A stretch of DNA of 64,000 bases from a bacterium (lineage in GTDB: Bacteria > Patescibacteriota > Gracilibacteria > UBA4473): positions 62,001 to 126,000 of the forward strand of contig JAACPJ010000003.1 in the NCBI GenBank assembly GCA_009995455.1, in the 5' to 3' direction. Below are positions 43,003-51,916 of the stretch, one piece after another (the stretch's first letter is position 1; each line of letters starts with the position of its first letter). The notes beneath the pieces were generated by a model, which saw only the letters and a list, made by a program, of their open reading frames with translations, was not told the origin of the DNA and ran no database searches. The translations under genes and the position numbers were made by a program.

Positions 43003-43538
43003 TGATTGAATCGATTCTAGATTTCTGGTTTGAAACCTTAGAACCCGAGCAGTGGTTTGCAAAAGACGATCAACTTGATCAGCAGATTAAAGAAATGTTC
43101 GAGCCAACTTACTACAAAATAGTAGCGGGTGATTGTGAAGATTGGGAACACACGCCTCACGGCAGTTTGGCGATGATTATTGTCTTAGACCAATTCTCTC
43201 GAAATATGTTCCGAGATAATCCGCAAGCCTTTGCGGAAGATAAAAAGGCTTTAAGTGTATCTAAAAACGCGATTGAGAAAGGCTTTGATATGGCCTTGGA
43301 CACAGAAAAGAGAAGATTTTTGTATATGCCGTATATGCACAGCGAAGACAAAAGCGTCCATGAAGTTGCCGTAAAGTTATTTACGGATCTCGGCAATGCT
43401 CAAACTTTGGAATATGAATTAAAACACAAAGCGATCATTGATCGATTTGGACGTTATCCGCACCGAAATAAAATTTTGGGTCGAACTTCGACGGCCGAAG
43501 AATTAGAATTTTTAGAACAGCCTAATAGCTCTTTTTAA
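43002..43538 (+). CDS. DUF924 family protein
   Basis: 178 aa. 'ILDFWFETLEPEQWFAKD' at the N-terminus, 'VLDQFSRNMFRDNPQAF' in the middle and 'RFGRYPHRNKILGRTSTAEE' at the end are diagnostic of DUF924 (tetratricopeptide-like fold, function unknown). Coupled to topA through a TAATG overlap. Confidence 0.9.
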   Translation: MIESILDFWFETLEPEQWFAKDDQLDQQIKEMFEPTYYKIVAGDCEDWEHTPHGSLAMIIVLDQFSRNMFRDNPQAFAEDKKALSVSKNAIEKGFDMALDTEKRRFLYMPYMHSEDKSVHEVAVKLFTDLGNAQTLEYELKHKAIIDRFGRYPHRNKILGRTSTAEELEFLEQPNSSF

Positions 43539-43544
43539 AAGAAT

Positions 43545-44264
43545 TTATTGAAATTGAATTTGTTTAAGCGAACTAATAACGCTCACTCGCTCGGCGTTAC
43601 TGGCCACGAATTGCTGTAAGTTTCCGCTTATTTCAACTTTACCTCGATGTACCAGCAAAACTCGGCCAATATTGGCGCCAACAGCGCTAGTTATGCCCGC
43701 TAAAGAGTCTTCAATTGTTACGCACTGTTCTGCTGGATGATTTAAGGTTTGACTCGCGACTCTATATGAACTTGGGTCTGGTTTTTTGGCGGTAACTTGT
43801 GGGTTATCATAACCAATAACGGTCCCAAAGTTTGATTCCCACTTTAAAGTTTTAAGCGCTAATTTAAGTCGATTGGTCGGGTTCGAACTCACTAAGGCCG
43901 CTCTTTCTGGATTTAACTGCTGTACTAATCCAGGCGAACCTGGGAAAAATTTTAAGTTTTCAGCACTGCCATATAATTCTGTTTGCTGACCATTCCAATG
44001 GGCTAAATAGATTTCTAAAAAGGCTTGTCGACTTTTTCTCGAGGCTTCATTTTCTGCGGCCTCAACCCATTTAATCATTGGGTCAGTCGTACTTTCACCT
44101 GATACATGACTTTCTACATTTGGATAAATAAGCTCTGTTTGTGCTTGAGCGAGATCTACGCCTTCGTGGAAAAGCTGCCCTTTAGCGGCTTCTGTCTCCA
44201 CTAAGGTGCCGTCAAAATCAGATAACACAGCTTGATCACTATTAATTGTAACGGTTTGATTCAT
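43545..44264 (-). CDS. HAD-superfamily hydrolase, beta-phosphoglucomutase/phosphatase-like
   Basis: 239 aa. HAD motif I 'LSDFDGTLVETE' (both Asp), motif II 'AALVSSNPTNR' (Ser), motif III Lys in 'TAKKPDPSSYRVA', motif IV 'CVTIEDSLAGITSA'. A helical cap follows motif I. Probably dephosphorylates a small sugar phosphate or nucleotide. The nine upstream residues in the track start from a non-ATG codon. The ATG chosen here lies 6 nt after a -10 hexamer. Confidence 0.85.
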   Translation of the reverse strand: MNQTVTINSDQAVLSDFDGTLVETEAAKGQLFHEGVDLAQAQTELIYPNVESHVSGESTTDPMIKWVEAAENEASRKSRQAFLEIYLAHWNGQQTELYGSAENLKFFPGSPGLVQQLNPERAALVSSNPTNRLKLALKTLKWESNFGTVIGYDNPQVTAKKPDPSSYRVASQTLNHPAEQCVTIEDSLAGITSAVGANIGRVLLVHRGKVEISGNLQQFVASNAERVSVISSLKQIQFQ

Positions 44265-44270
44265 AACATT

Positions 44271-44298
44271 GGTATAACAAATAAAATACATAAATCAA
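44271..44298 (-). promoter_or_regulatory. Leaderless promoter of the HAD hydrolase gene
   Basis: Minus strand: TTGATT, 16 nt, TATACC, then 6 nt to ATG. Confidence 0.45.
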
Positions 44299-44344
44299 TA
44301 TTTATTGATATTAGCAACCATTAATATTGTCACAGTTTTAATCT

Positions 44345-44373
44345 TTGCATCGTATAAAAAATTAGTTCATAAT
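44345..44373 (+). promoter_or_regulatory. Leaderless promoter of the 167-aa secreted protein gene
   Basis: TTGCAT, 17 nt, CATAAT, then 8 nt to ATG 44382. Confidence 0.6.
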
Positions 44374-44381
44374 TTTGTTTG

Positions 44382-44885
44382 ATGAAATTTTTATTGCTGC
44401 TGGGTTTAGGTTTTACGTCTGTAGCGCAAGCTAGTTTGCTGTCATCACAGCTGAATTACAATCAATACGGAGATTGGAGAAATAATGATCAGCTTTATTT
44501 CTCAACCTTCAATAATGGCGAACAGTGGAAGCCTTGGAAAAATGACAGATATACCGTTGATCCTCTGACCTTAGTGGATCAGATAAATTTGTGTTTTGCC
44601 TATGGCGGTGGTTGGAATCACTATTATAACGATTGCGTGATTGAGGACGAAGACCAACTTTTAGATTACGTTGAAGCCGTGGAAGACGCCGAACGTTTTG
44701 GATTTCATTTTAGTGCACCGGCTTATAACATTGAAACAGAAGAAAATTTTGAGGACATTGATCCGGCAGATTTAGACTGGGATAACTACGTTAATTGGTC
44801 ACCAGAAAAACAGCTTTATTTTTCCACCCTTGATCAGCAAGAAGAAAATGGGGTGATTATTCCGTGGAAGCTAAATAAATATTAA
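44382..44885 (+). CDS. Small secreted acidic protein with duplicated QLYFST motif
   Basis: 167 aa. A signal peptide 'FLLLLGLGFTSVAQA' is followed by an acidic, Tyr/Trp-rich domain. 'NDQLYFSTFNNGEQWKPWK' near the mature N-terminus recurs at the C-terminus as 'EKQLYFSTLDQQEENG' plus 'IPWKLNKY', so the protein looks like an internal duplication of about 45 residues around a divergent core. Two Cys (INLCFAY, NDCVIED) may form a disulfide. No family recognised. The track start is TTG; the ATG after it is used. Confidence 0.65.
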   Translation: MKFLLLLGLGFTSVAQASLLSSQLNYNQYGDWRNNDQLYFSTFNNGEQWKPWKNDRYTVDPLTLVDQINLCFAYGGGWNHYYNDCVIEDEDQLLDYVEAVEDAERFGFHFSAPAYNIETEENFEDIDPADLDWDNYVNWSPEKQLYFSTLDQQEENGVIIPWKLNKY

Positions 44886-44898
44886 TCGGCCTCGTAAG

Positions 44899-44927
44899 TT
44901 GTAGAAGGCTAGGGCTTCTGATATAAA
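44899..44927 (+). promoter_or_regulatory. Leaderless promoter of the DUF218 gene
   Basis: TTGTAG, 17 nt, TATAAA, then 7 nt to ATG 44935. Confidence 0.6.
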
Positions 44928-44934
44928 GTTACTA

Positions 44935-45594
44935 ATGATGCGAATGCTAAAGATAATTTTGAAATTAGCGCCTTTTGTTATTGGACTAGCGCATATTTCT
45001 AACGAACTTGAAACGAAGAAAAAGAAAAAATTTTCAGTCGGCCGTTCTTTAATTCTGCTAATGGCTTTGAGCGCTCTTATTTTAGTCTCTACGATGATTA
45101 ATGTGCGTTTGCACTACAATGATGCCTTTACTGGTAAAATTGATGGCTGTGCCGTAATTTTTGGGGCAGCCGTTTGGAAAGGGGATCAACCTTCAAATGC
45201 TTTAAATGATAGAACTCAAGCCGCCATTGACCTTTATCAAAACGCATCTGTTAATTGTTTAGTTTTTTCCGGTGGAGAGTCTAAGTACGGAGCTCATGAA
45301 GTAGCGGTTATGGAACGTTTAGCTTTAGAAGCTGGTGTACCTGAATCGGTTATGGAATATGATTATGATGGAAATAATACTTTAGCGACTATTTTGAACC
45401 TTCCCAAAGAAAGAGCTTATGTTTTAGTTTCAAATGACTTTCATATGGCTCGAATTGGCTTAATGGCAAAGCGAACTGGCATAGAAGAATTTTATCTGCA
45501 TGCAGCTCCATATGAATATGGAAGATACACTAAAAACCTCAATTATTACTGGCGAGAAGTGGCTGGAACTTTAGTCGTCTGGTTTGGGTTGTGA
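44935..45594 (+). CDS. DUF218/YdcF-SanA-like membrane-anchored protein
   Basis: 219 aa. One N-terminal TM helix ('LILLMALSALILVSTMI') with a basic cytoplasmic segment before it. The extracytoplasmic domain has DUF218 features: 'CAVIFGAAVWKGDQPSNAL' (usually VVLGA), 'CLVFSGGES', 'AHEVAVMERLALEAGV', 'NNTLATILN' and 'LVSNDFHMARIGLMAKR'. Family members act in envelope integrity and vancomycin resistance (SanA) or are uncharacterised. Stop is TGA, 34 nt before the tRNA. Confidence 0.85.
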   Translation: MMRMLKIILKLAPFVIGLAHISNELETKKKKKFSVGRSLILLMALSALILVSTMINVRLHYNDAFTGKIDGCAVIFGAAVWKGDQPSNALNDRTQAAIDLYQNASVNCLVFSGGESKYGAHEVAVMERLALEAGVPESVMEYDYDGNNTLATILNLPKERAYVLVSNDFHMARIGLMAKRTGIEEFYLHAAPYEYGRYTKNLNYYWREVAGTLVVWFGL

Positions 45595-45628
45595 TTTTTA
45601 GCGAACCTTTTAAACTGGTTCGCGGTGC

Positions 45629-45704
45629 GGGCCGGTAGCTCAGTGGTTAGAGCAGGGCGCTCATAACGCTTTGGTGGCTGGTTCAATTCCAGCTCGGCCC
45701 ACCA
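45629..45704 (+). tRNA. tRNA with CAU anticodon, probably tRNA-Ile2 (lysidine type)
   Basis: 76 nt including an encoded CCA. All stems fold: acceptor GGGCCGG/TCGGCCC (one G-U), D stem GCTC/GAGC, anticodon stem GGGCG/CGCTT with loop CTCATAA, and T stem GCTGG/CCAGC. The anticodon is CAT. The D-arm, variable region and T-arm resemble E. coli tRNA-Ile2, and the stem lacks the three G-C pairs of initiator tRNA. Elongator Met cannot be fully excluded. Confidence 0.85.
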
Positions 45705-45824
45705 CTTTTTTAATATTTTAAAGCCTTAATATTGAATATTATTCTGTTTTTTTGACCTATTTTTTTATTATTCATGAATTCCATTTATCTGGTACACTTG
45801 GCGTCGAAGTATTTTTACCTATAT

Positions 45825-48800
45825 ATGCGATCTTTTTTTCCCTCGTTTTTGACCATCAGTAGGAAATTTTTTTTATTGGGATTAATGTCGGTTGTGCTGG
45901 TGCCAATGGCTCAGGCTACTTCAGAGGTGGGAACCTATGATACCACGCATTTAATTCCACCGATTTATGCCCGAGATCTGCTTTCATCGACCTCAGATGT
46001 TCAGAATCATTACCTCTATCTTTCTACTAACGAAACAACGGCTTTTGATGTCACCATCCAAAATGCGGATGGTTTCAATAGTTTGCCTGGTGGGATTTCG
46101 CAGACGGTTTCAATTTCTAAAACGTCACCGCAGTTGATCACGCTAAGTGCGGCTCCATACGGAGCGACTGCTTATGGAGCCTTGGGGATTGTGGCAGATG
46201 TGGGACTCAATGTGGTGAACTCAACCGATGGTCTAATACTGACGGCCCCAAACCGGTTTTATGCTAACATTCGGCACCTGAGTGGTTCACAAGGAACTTC
46301 TTTGACGGCTAAGGGGCAGACCGCTTTTGGGAAACGATTCCGTTCAGGTCATTTGCATACAAATGCAACCGATGTTCCTGAAGTGAAGTCTCACTTTATA
46401 TCGCTAATGGCGGTTGAGGATGGCACAACGGTGAGTTTTGGTGACATTACGCCTGGTTTAACTTTTGTGGGAGGGAGCACGTCCCCAGGGCCAGTGATAC
46501 TAGATAAGTATGAGTCCTATACAATTGGTGTACGGCTCGATCAATATAACAATACGGTTGGAACCGCGGAAAATGATTTAAATGGGACGCTGGTGACTTC
46601 CGATAAACCAATTGTGATGAATTCCGGTTCATTTTTAGCTGGGGCACAAGGCGGTGGACGAGATATTGGTACGGATCAGATCCTTTCCACTGGATTTTTG
46701 GGGACAAAATTTATTGTGGTTGAGGGGGCGGGGGGAGCGGCCGCGGATGTTTTGGAAACCCCGATTGTAATTGCTGAATATGACAATACCGAGATTTTTC
46801 TCCGAGGTTCGGCTACACCTTATGATTTAGGGGGAGGAAACACGGTTTTAAACGCTGGAGAATATGCGATTATTCCGGGAACGGAGTACCCAGCTGAAGG
46901 GGTGATGTTTATTCGTACAAGCCAGCCAGCTTATCTCTATCAAAGCACGAGTTCCAATAGCTCCAATGGAAACGGGATGAATTATGTAGCGCCAATTTTT
47001 GACAATCTTGAGACTCAACCAGTCTTGATTCCAGCAGTAGACCAACTAGGGACGCCAACTATTTCAGTGATTGCCCCAGCCACCGCCACTATTACCCTTA
47101 ATGGAGTTGTGATGACGGGGGCGACGGCCGTACCTGGGATTTCAGAGTTTGTATTGTACACCGATACCGATGAGACGGGGGATGTTGAGATTACGGGGAC
47201 GGAGCCGTTTTTAGTGACTACTTCTAGTAATTCTGGAAACCGTGGTGCGGCGGGTTACTTTGTTGGTTTTCCTAATTCCTATGCCATTCAAGACCAATCT
47301 TCGACGCCACCAGGGCTACCAGTGACAATTGATGTTCAACTCAATGATGTTCCAGGAGTTTTTGTTTTTACGGTAACAAGTGTCACTCAGCCCGCGAATG
47401 GGGCGGTTGTTTTGAATGGAAACGGGACGGTGACTTATACTCCAGTAGATTCGGCGTTTACAGGGGTGGATACTTTTACTTATACGATTGATAACGGGAG
47501 TGGTCTTACTGACTCGGCCATCGTTACCGTTTCGATTGATTCCGATAGTGATGGGATTGGAAATACGACGGATCTTGATAGTGATAATGATGGGATCCCC
47601 GATTCAATTGAAGGTGTAGGGGACACAGATGGCGATTTGATTCCAGATAATCTTGATCTTGATAGTGATAACGATGGAATTTATGATGTAGAGGAAGCGC
47701 GTCACGGAGCCATTGATGCGAACAATGATGGACGTGTGGATGGGTTTACCGGAGATAATGGTCTTTTGGATTCACTCGAAACGGTAGCGGAATCAAATAT
47801 CTTGAACTACACCGTTGATAATTTTGATAGTGATGGAGTGGCCAATTACCTGGACCTTGATAGTGATAATGACGGTCTGCCAGATAACATTGAGGCTCAA
47901 GATGGGGTCAATTATATCGAGCCAGGGCTGGTCTATGATCTCAATGGAGTAGACACGGTTTATCCGACAGGGTTGCGACCTTACAATACTACGGGCACTG
48001 GAAATCCTGATTACTTGAATACGGATTCAGATCAAGACGGTGATAGTGATACTTTAGAGTCGGGTTTGACTTTGTCGGGGGTGCCAGGGGCGAATGGTTT
48101 GGACAGTAATTATGAAACGGATGATGATTACACCGATCCCAATGGGACCATAGGGGATCCAAGTACTTTTCCTGATAGTGATGCCGATGGAATACCAGAT
48201 TATCAAGATAATAATCTGCCTTCGACTGATCTTGCCATAGATGGTGGCAATACCGACACCGTCGATGAAAATGTCGTGATCGGAACCGTCGTGGGGGCTT
48301 TGGCGACGACTGATCCAGATCTAGGGGATACCTTCACTTATAGTTTGACTTGTGCCCCAGCGGGAGCTGATGATGCTATTTTTAGAGTTAATGGGACAAA
48401 TTTAGAAACCAATGCTTTGTTGGACTACGAAAATCCTACAGACGCGAATTTCGATCGCGTTTACGAAGTCTGTATCATTTCCAATGACGGCTATCATGAT
48501 TATCAGGAAACCATCACGATCACGCTTAGCGATCTAGATGAAATTGCTCCGGCACCACCGGTGATAACGACTCCGATCGAAGGGGATGATGTGGTAGATG
48601 AGACCGAACATAATTCGGTTTTGGTCGAAGGAACGGCCGAAGCCAATAGTACGGTCGAAGTTACCTTTAGTGATGGAGTGAATCCAGATGTGATTGTGAC
48701 GGTTGTGACGAATGGAGGTGGCAATTGGACGCTCTTAGGGAATGAAGCGGATATCTCACTTTTGAGTGAAGGGAATATAACGGTTACAGCTACCTCTATG

Positions 48801-50522
48801 GATGCGGCTGGGAACACTTCATTGCCGGTGAGTGAGACGATTGATCACCAAGCGATCGAAGTGGACGTCACCGTCGGGGATACAACGGCGACCGTTACCT
48901 GGACCACGCCGACGGCAACTAGTTCACAAGTTGACTACGGTTTAACGACCACGTTGAATGAGTCGACTGGAGAGCAGAATATCGCTCCAAAAGTCACTAG
49001 TCATACGCTTGATTTGACGGGGTTATTGTCTTGTACCACTTACTTTTATGAAACTATTTCTCGTGATGCCGGTGGTAATGTGAATCGAGATGGGATTTAC
49101 GAATTTACCACAACTGGTTGTGTCGGAGGGACGACGGTATCAGCTGGTCAGACAACCAACGTTGTACCAGATATAACGGGTGATAACGGGACGCCTTTGA
49201 GTCTTACGGCTATTGGAGCAGATCGAGTTGATCTTTCAATACCAGCAGGATACGCGACCACGGCAGCCTGTGGTGCGGGTGGTGCGTACTTTCAATTGAA
49301 GCAACTGGTTGAGCCTCCAGTCATCACGGCACTCGGCTTGCCGACGGATGTTCTAAATTTGAATACGATTAATATTTATGAACTTTCAGCCTACTGTGAT
49401 CCAGCGACGCGGGTAACTACTTTTGATCAGCCGATTACGGTGACGATGTATTACGATGCCTTAGAAGTGGCGAATCTTGATGAGTCGGCGATTCGAATTT
49501 ACCGCTACAACACTCTTACCCCCGCCTGGGAAGTGCTCAATAATTGTTCGGTTAATATGGAAAATAATACCGTTACTTGTGAGACAGTCGGATTCTCTTC
49601 TTTTGGGGTCTTTGGGCCAAATTCTGGGGGAGGCGCTGGTGTTGGCGGCGGGAGCGCTAACAAGCGTTTCATTGTTGATGTATGTGATTATGAAACCGGG
49701 AAATGTTTGTCCGTTTACCCAACTGGAAGTGATACGGCTTACCAAGATTACTTAGCGTGTTATCAAACAAATGCTTCTAAATCAGGCCACCAATGTGCCA
49801 TGGAATGGGCCTTGGAAAAGGGCTATGTTGCCGCCATTGATTTCAATCCGGCACTCGTGAAAGCGACCATAAATTCTGCAGACACAACTGAATCACCCGA
49901 GATCCTACAATTATCAGCCCCAGCGGCTTGTACGACCGAGCAATTGGTGCGATATCCTGATCGTCGTGGGAGCGGAATGCCCGCTGATATTTATGAGACA
50001 GATACGAACAACCCAGCATATGAATATGCTCTTGATTTAGCCGAGCAAGGTGTCGTGCACGGGGATGACACGAGTGGAGGTTTACGGATTAATGATTTGA
50101 TAACGCGAGCGGAAGCGGTGAAAGTTTTTTCACAAGCCGCTGAGCATTTGGTTGCCGTTGAGATTGAATGTTTGGATAACTACTTCCCGGATGTAGAAAC
50201 GGGGGCATGGTATCATCGCTATGTTCAAAACATGCAGGAGCGTGACATTGTTCATGGTTATAAGGACGGTTTTTATAAACCGCAGCGAAATATTTCAGCG
50301 GGAGAATTGTATAAAATTGCGTCTATCACCTTTGGTTATGCAACCAAAGCTCAATCTGACAGGAGTCTATTAGATTGGCACGAATTCTATCGTAAGTCAC
50401 TGCTTAAAAATGGCGTCCTGCCTACTTGGATACTAGAATATGAGCCAGATCAGCCAGTGACGAGAGGGGATCTCTTTTCGTTAATCTCGAAAATCCTCAT
50501 GGTAAAAGATGGAATTCGATAG
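45825..50522 (+). CDS. Large SLH-anchored surface protein (IgGFc-binding-like, TSP3 and cadherin-like domains)
   Basis: 1565 aa from the ATG of 'MRSFFPSFLTIS', which gives a proper signal peptide ending AQA; the 17 residues added by the track spoil it. Modules in order: IgGFc-binding-like N-terminal region (~30-500, 'GRDIGTDQILSTGFLGTKF'), cadherin-like 'TVTYTPVDSAFTGVDTFTY', thrombospondin type-3 Ca-binding repeats ('DLDSDNDGIPDSIEG'), another cadherin-like domain, bacterial Ig-like and fibronectin-like domains, then C-terminal SLH motifs ('YFPDVETGAWYHRYVQNM', 'GYKDGFYKPQRNISAGELYKI'). SLH domains bind wall polymers, so this is a non-covalently anchored surface protein, probably Ca-dependent. 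A TGG-TACACT extended -10 lies 30-35 nt before the chosen start. Confidence 0.88.
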   Translation: MRSFFPSFLTISRKFFLLGLMSVVLVPMAQATSEVGTYDTTHLIPPIYARDLLSSTSDVQNHYLYLSTNETTAFDVTIQNADGFNSLPGGISQTVSISKTSPQLITLSAAPYGATAYGALGIVADVGLNVVNSTDGLILTAPNRFYANIRHLSGSQGTSLTAKGQTAFGKRFRSGHLHTNATDVPEVKSHFISLMAVEDGTTVSFGDITPGLTFVGGSTSPGPVILDKYESYTIGVRLDQYNNTVGTAENDLNGTLVTSDKPIVMNSGSFLAGAQGGGRDIGTDQILSTGFLGTKFIVVEGAGGAAADVLETPIVIAEYDNTEIFLRGSATPYDLGGGNTVLNAGEYAIIPGTEYPAEGVMFIRTSQPAYLYQSTSSNSSNGNGMNYVAPIFDNLETQPVLIPAVDQLGTPTISVIAPATATITLNGVVMTGATAVPGISEFVLYTDTDETGDVEITGTEPFLVTTSSNSGNRGAAGYFVGFPNSYAIQDQSSTPPGLPVTIDVQLNDVPGVFVFTVTSVTQPANGAVVLNGNGTVTYTPVDSAFTGVDTFTYTIDNGSGLTDSAIVTVSIDSDSDGIGNTTDLDSDNDGIPDSIEGVGDTDGDLIPDNLDLDSDNDGIYDVEEARHGAIDANNDGRVDGFTGDNGLLDSLETVAESNILNYTVDNFDSDGVANYLDLDSDNDGLPDNIEAQDGVNYIEPGLVYDLNGVDTVYPTGLRPYNTTGTGNPDYLNTDSDQDGDSDTLESGLTLSGVPGANGLDSNYETDDDYTDPNGTIGDPSTFPDSDADGIPDYQDNNLPSTDLAIDGGNTDTVDENVVIGTVVGALATTDPDLGDTFTYSLTCAPAGADDAIFRVNGTNLETNALLDYENPTDANFDRVYEVCIISNDGYHDYQETITITLSDLDEIAPAPPVITTPIEGDDVVDETEHNSVLVEGTAEANSTVEVTFSDGVNPDVIVTVVTNGGGNWTLLGNEADISLLSEGNITVTATSMDAAGNTSLPVSETIDHQAIEVDVTVGDTTATVTWTTPTATSSQVDYGLTTTLNESTGEQNIAPKVTSHTLDLTGLLSCTTYFYETISRDAGGNVNRDGIYEFTTTGCVGGTTVSAGQTTNVVPDITGDNGTPLSLTAIGADRVDLSIPAGYATTAACGAGGAYFQLKQLVEPPVITALGLPTDVLNLNTINIYELSAYCDPATRVTTFDQPITVTMYYDALEVANLDESAIRIYRYNTLTPAWEVLNNCSVNMENNTVTCETVGFSSFGVFGPNSGGGAGVGGGSANKRFIVDVCDYETGKCLSVYPTGSDTAYQDYLACYQTNASKSGHQCAMEWALEKGYVAAIDFNPALVKATINSADTTESPEILQLSAPAACTTEQLVRYPDRRGSGMPADIYETDTNNPAYEYALDLAEQGVVHGDDTSGGLRINDLITRAEAVKVFSQAAEHLVAVEIECLDNYFPDVETGAWYHRYVQNMQERDIVHGYKDGFYKPQRNISAGELYKIASITFGYATKAQSDRSLLDWHEFYRKSLLKNGVLPTWILEYEPDQPVTRGDLFSLISKILMVKDGIR

Positions 50523-50859
50523 AGGAATTTTGCAAATTTTACAGCCGCTAATTCACTACAGTTTACATTTATTACTTCCTGGAATTATCGCCTGGATTTT
50601 TTATAGAAAAATTTGCCTTACCGCTTGGGCGGTTATGGCGGCTACCATGCTGGTTGATATTGATCATTTATTAGCAGAACCGATTTTTGAAGCCAGTCGA
50701 TGCAGTATTGGGTTTCACCCCTTGCATACAATTTATGCAATGGGTTTCTATCTCTTTATTTTTTTTGTGCCAAACGTTTATTTTCGGCTTATTGGGCTGG
50801 GATTGCTTTTACATATGGCCACAGATTTTCAAGATTGTTTATGGATCAGTGCCCGTTAA
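50509..50859 (+). CDS. DUF6122 family small membrane protein
   Basis: 116 aa with three or four TM helices. 'LIHYSLHLLLPGIIAWIFY', 'MAATMLVDIDHLLAEPIFE', 'RCSIGFHPLHTIYAM' and 'HMATDFQDCLW' match the conserved His/Asp pattern of DUF6122, which suggests a metal-dependent membrane hydrolase; function unproven. It overlaps the SLH protein gene by 14 nt. The following ~210 nt up to 51069 hold nothing recognisable. Confidence 0.8.
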   Translation: MEFDRGILQILQPLIHYSLHLLLPGIIAWIFYRKICLTAWAVMAATMLVDIDHLLAEPIFEASRCSIGFHPLHTIYAMGFYLFIFFVPNVYFRLIGLGLLLHMATDFQDCLWISAR

Positions 50860-51069
50860 TAAAATGCAGCGGTTTTGTTTTGACTCTTGTTCTCAATTGA
50901 ACTAAATTTTAGATCAACTGGAGTGCTCGTGCATTCTGTTAATATCTTCTTCTACCAATCATTTCCTTATGGGATCTCGGAACGTGTGCTCTGCGGAGCT
51001 TATGTATGGGAACCCACCTCAAAAAAAAGGGAAAAGGAGTATAACGGAACACGGCATTTTGGTGCTGTC

Positions 51070-51420
51070 TCAATTTAAAATTCTTTGCGCTTTGTGCGCG
51101 AATTTTTTGGCGACCATTACTAAGTACATCCCCTTATCGTTTCGTTCAAAATCAAAATCTATTCCTGCATTCTTAAGAGTTTGGCTTATCGCTTGCAGGG
51201 TTTGATAGCTATAAATAAAGCGGTGAACTTCTGTCAATTCTGGCGTTGGATAACCACCGTGTAACTGATTCCACATCCCTCCGAGACCCTTGTCATCTGT
51301 TTGCCAGGTATGACCTTCTCTGGCTTTTGTTTGTCGTGTTTTTTCTAAAGGTTTGGTTAATGGAGAATTGCAATTGGCGGCACTTTCTAGCCCATCAGGA
51401 ATGATTTCAGCTAAGGCCAT
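51070..51420 (-). CDS. Hypothetical protein (116 aa)
   Basis: Starts at the ATG of 'MALAEIIPDGLESAAN'; seven upstream residues in the track begin from a TTG. The N-terminal half is polar with 'GHTWQTDDKGLGGMWNQLHGGY'. The C-terminal half is helical with 'NAGIDFDFERNDKGMYLVMVAKK', an alpha/beta tail. No signal peptide or TM helix. Divergent from yraN with a 62-nt gap. No family recognised. Confidence 0.6.
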   Translation of the reverse strand: MALAEIIPDGLESAANCNSPLTKPLEKTRQTKAREGHTWQTDDKGLGGMWNQLHGGYPTPELTEVHRFIYSYQTLQAISQTLKNAGIDFDFERNDKGMYLVMVAKKFAHKAQRILN

Positions 51421-51482
51421 AGGTGAAGTTTTGGTGAACAATAAATCTTTCTTAAACCGAATTTTGATTTAAGTTTTTAGCC

Positions 51483-51854
51483 ATGTCAAAGTCTAAATTG
51501 CTTGGAGCCGAAGGGGAAGATTACGCGGCTTATTACTTGAAATTAAAAGGCAAAGAAATTATTGCCCGCAACGTGCACGCTAGTGGCGGTGAGCTCGATA
51601 TTATTGCCTATGATAAATCTTCGGACGTTTTTTTGTTGATCGAAGTCAAAACTCGTTCGGATGAAAGTTTTGCGCAAGGGGTTGAAGCGGTTGGGAGGTC
51701 TAAACAAAAAAAAATGGAAAAGGCGGCGGCGCACTTTTTTCTGCATATTTTGCGTTGGCCACAAATGCCAGTTTATGAAATTCACGCACTGGTTTTAACG
51801 GCTGGGATTGGTAATGGGGAATTTAATGTGCAGTATTATGATGACTTGAGTTAG
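51483..51854 (+). CDS. yraN: UPF0102/YraN family nuclease-like protein
   Basis: 123 aa. 'GAEGEDYAAYYLKLKGKEIIARN', 'GGELDIIAYD', 'LLIEVKTRSDESFAQG' and 'KKMEKAAAHFF' match UPF0102, a small PD-(D/E)xK-fold family with the ExK motif in 'EVKTR'. The molecular role in bacteria is unclear; a DNA-repair or uptake role is often proposed. Next to uvrC, convergently. Confidence 0.9.
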   Translation: MSKSKLLGAEGEDYAAYYLKLKGKEIIARNVHASGGELDIIAYDKSSDVFLLIEVKTRSDESFAQGVEAVGRSKQKKMEKAAAHFFLHILRWPQMPVYEIHALVLTAGIGNGEFNVQYYDDLS

Positions 51855-51916
51855 TCTTTATTTTCAAAATACTTTTAAGGGGGTAGATCAAGTCAATCGA
51901 AGCAGTGCGCTCTGAA

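Noticed and set aside
50887-51205. ORFs of 63-78 aa between DUF6122 and the 116-aa gene
   Set aside because: Overlapping frames with no promoter, conserved motif or good start; composition is not protein-like.
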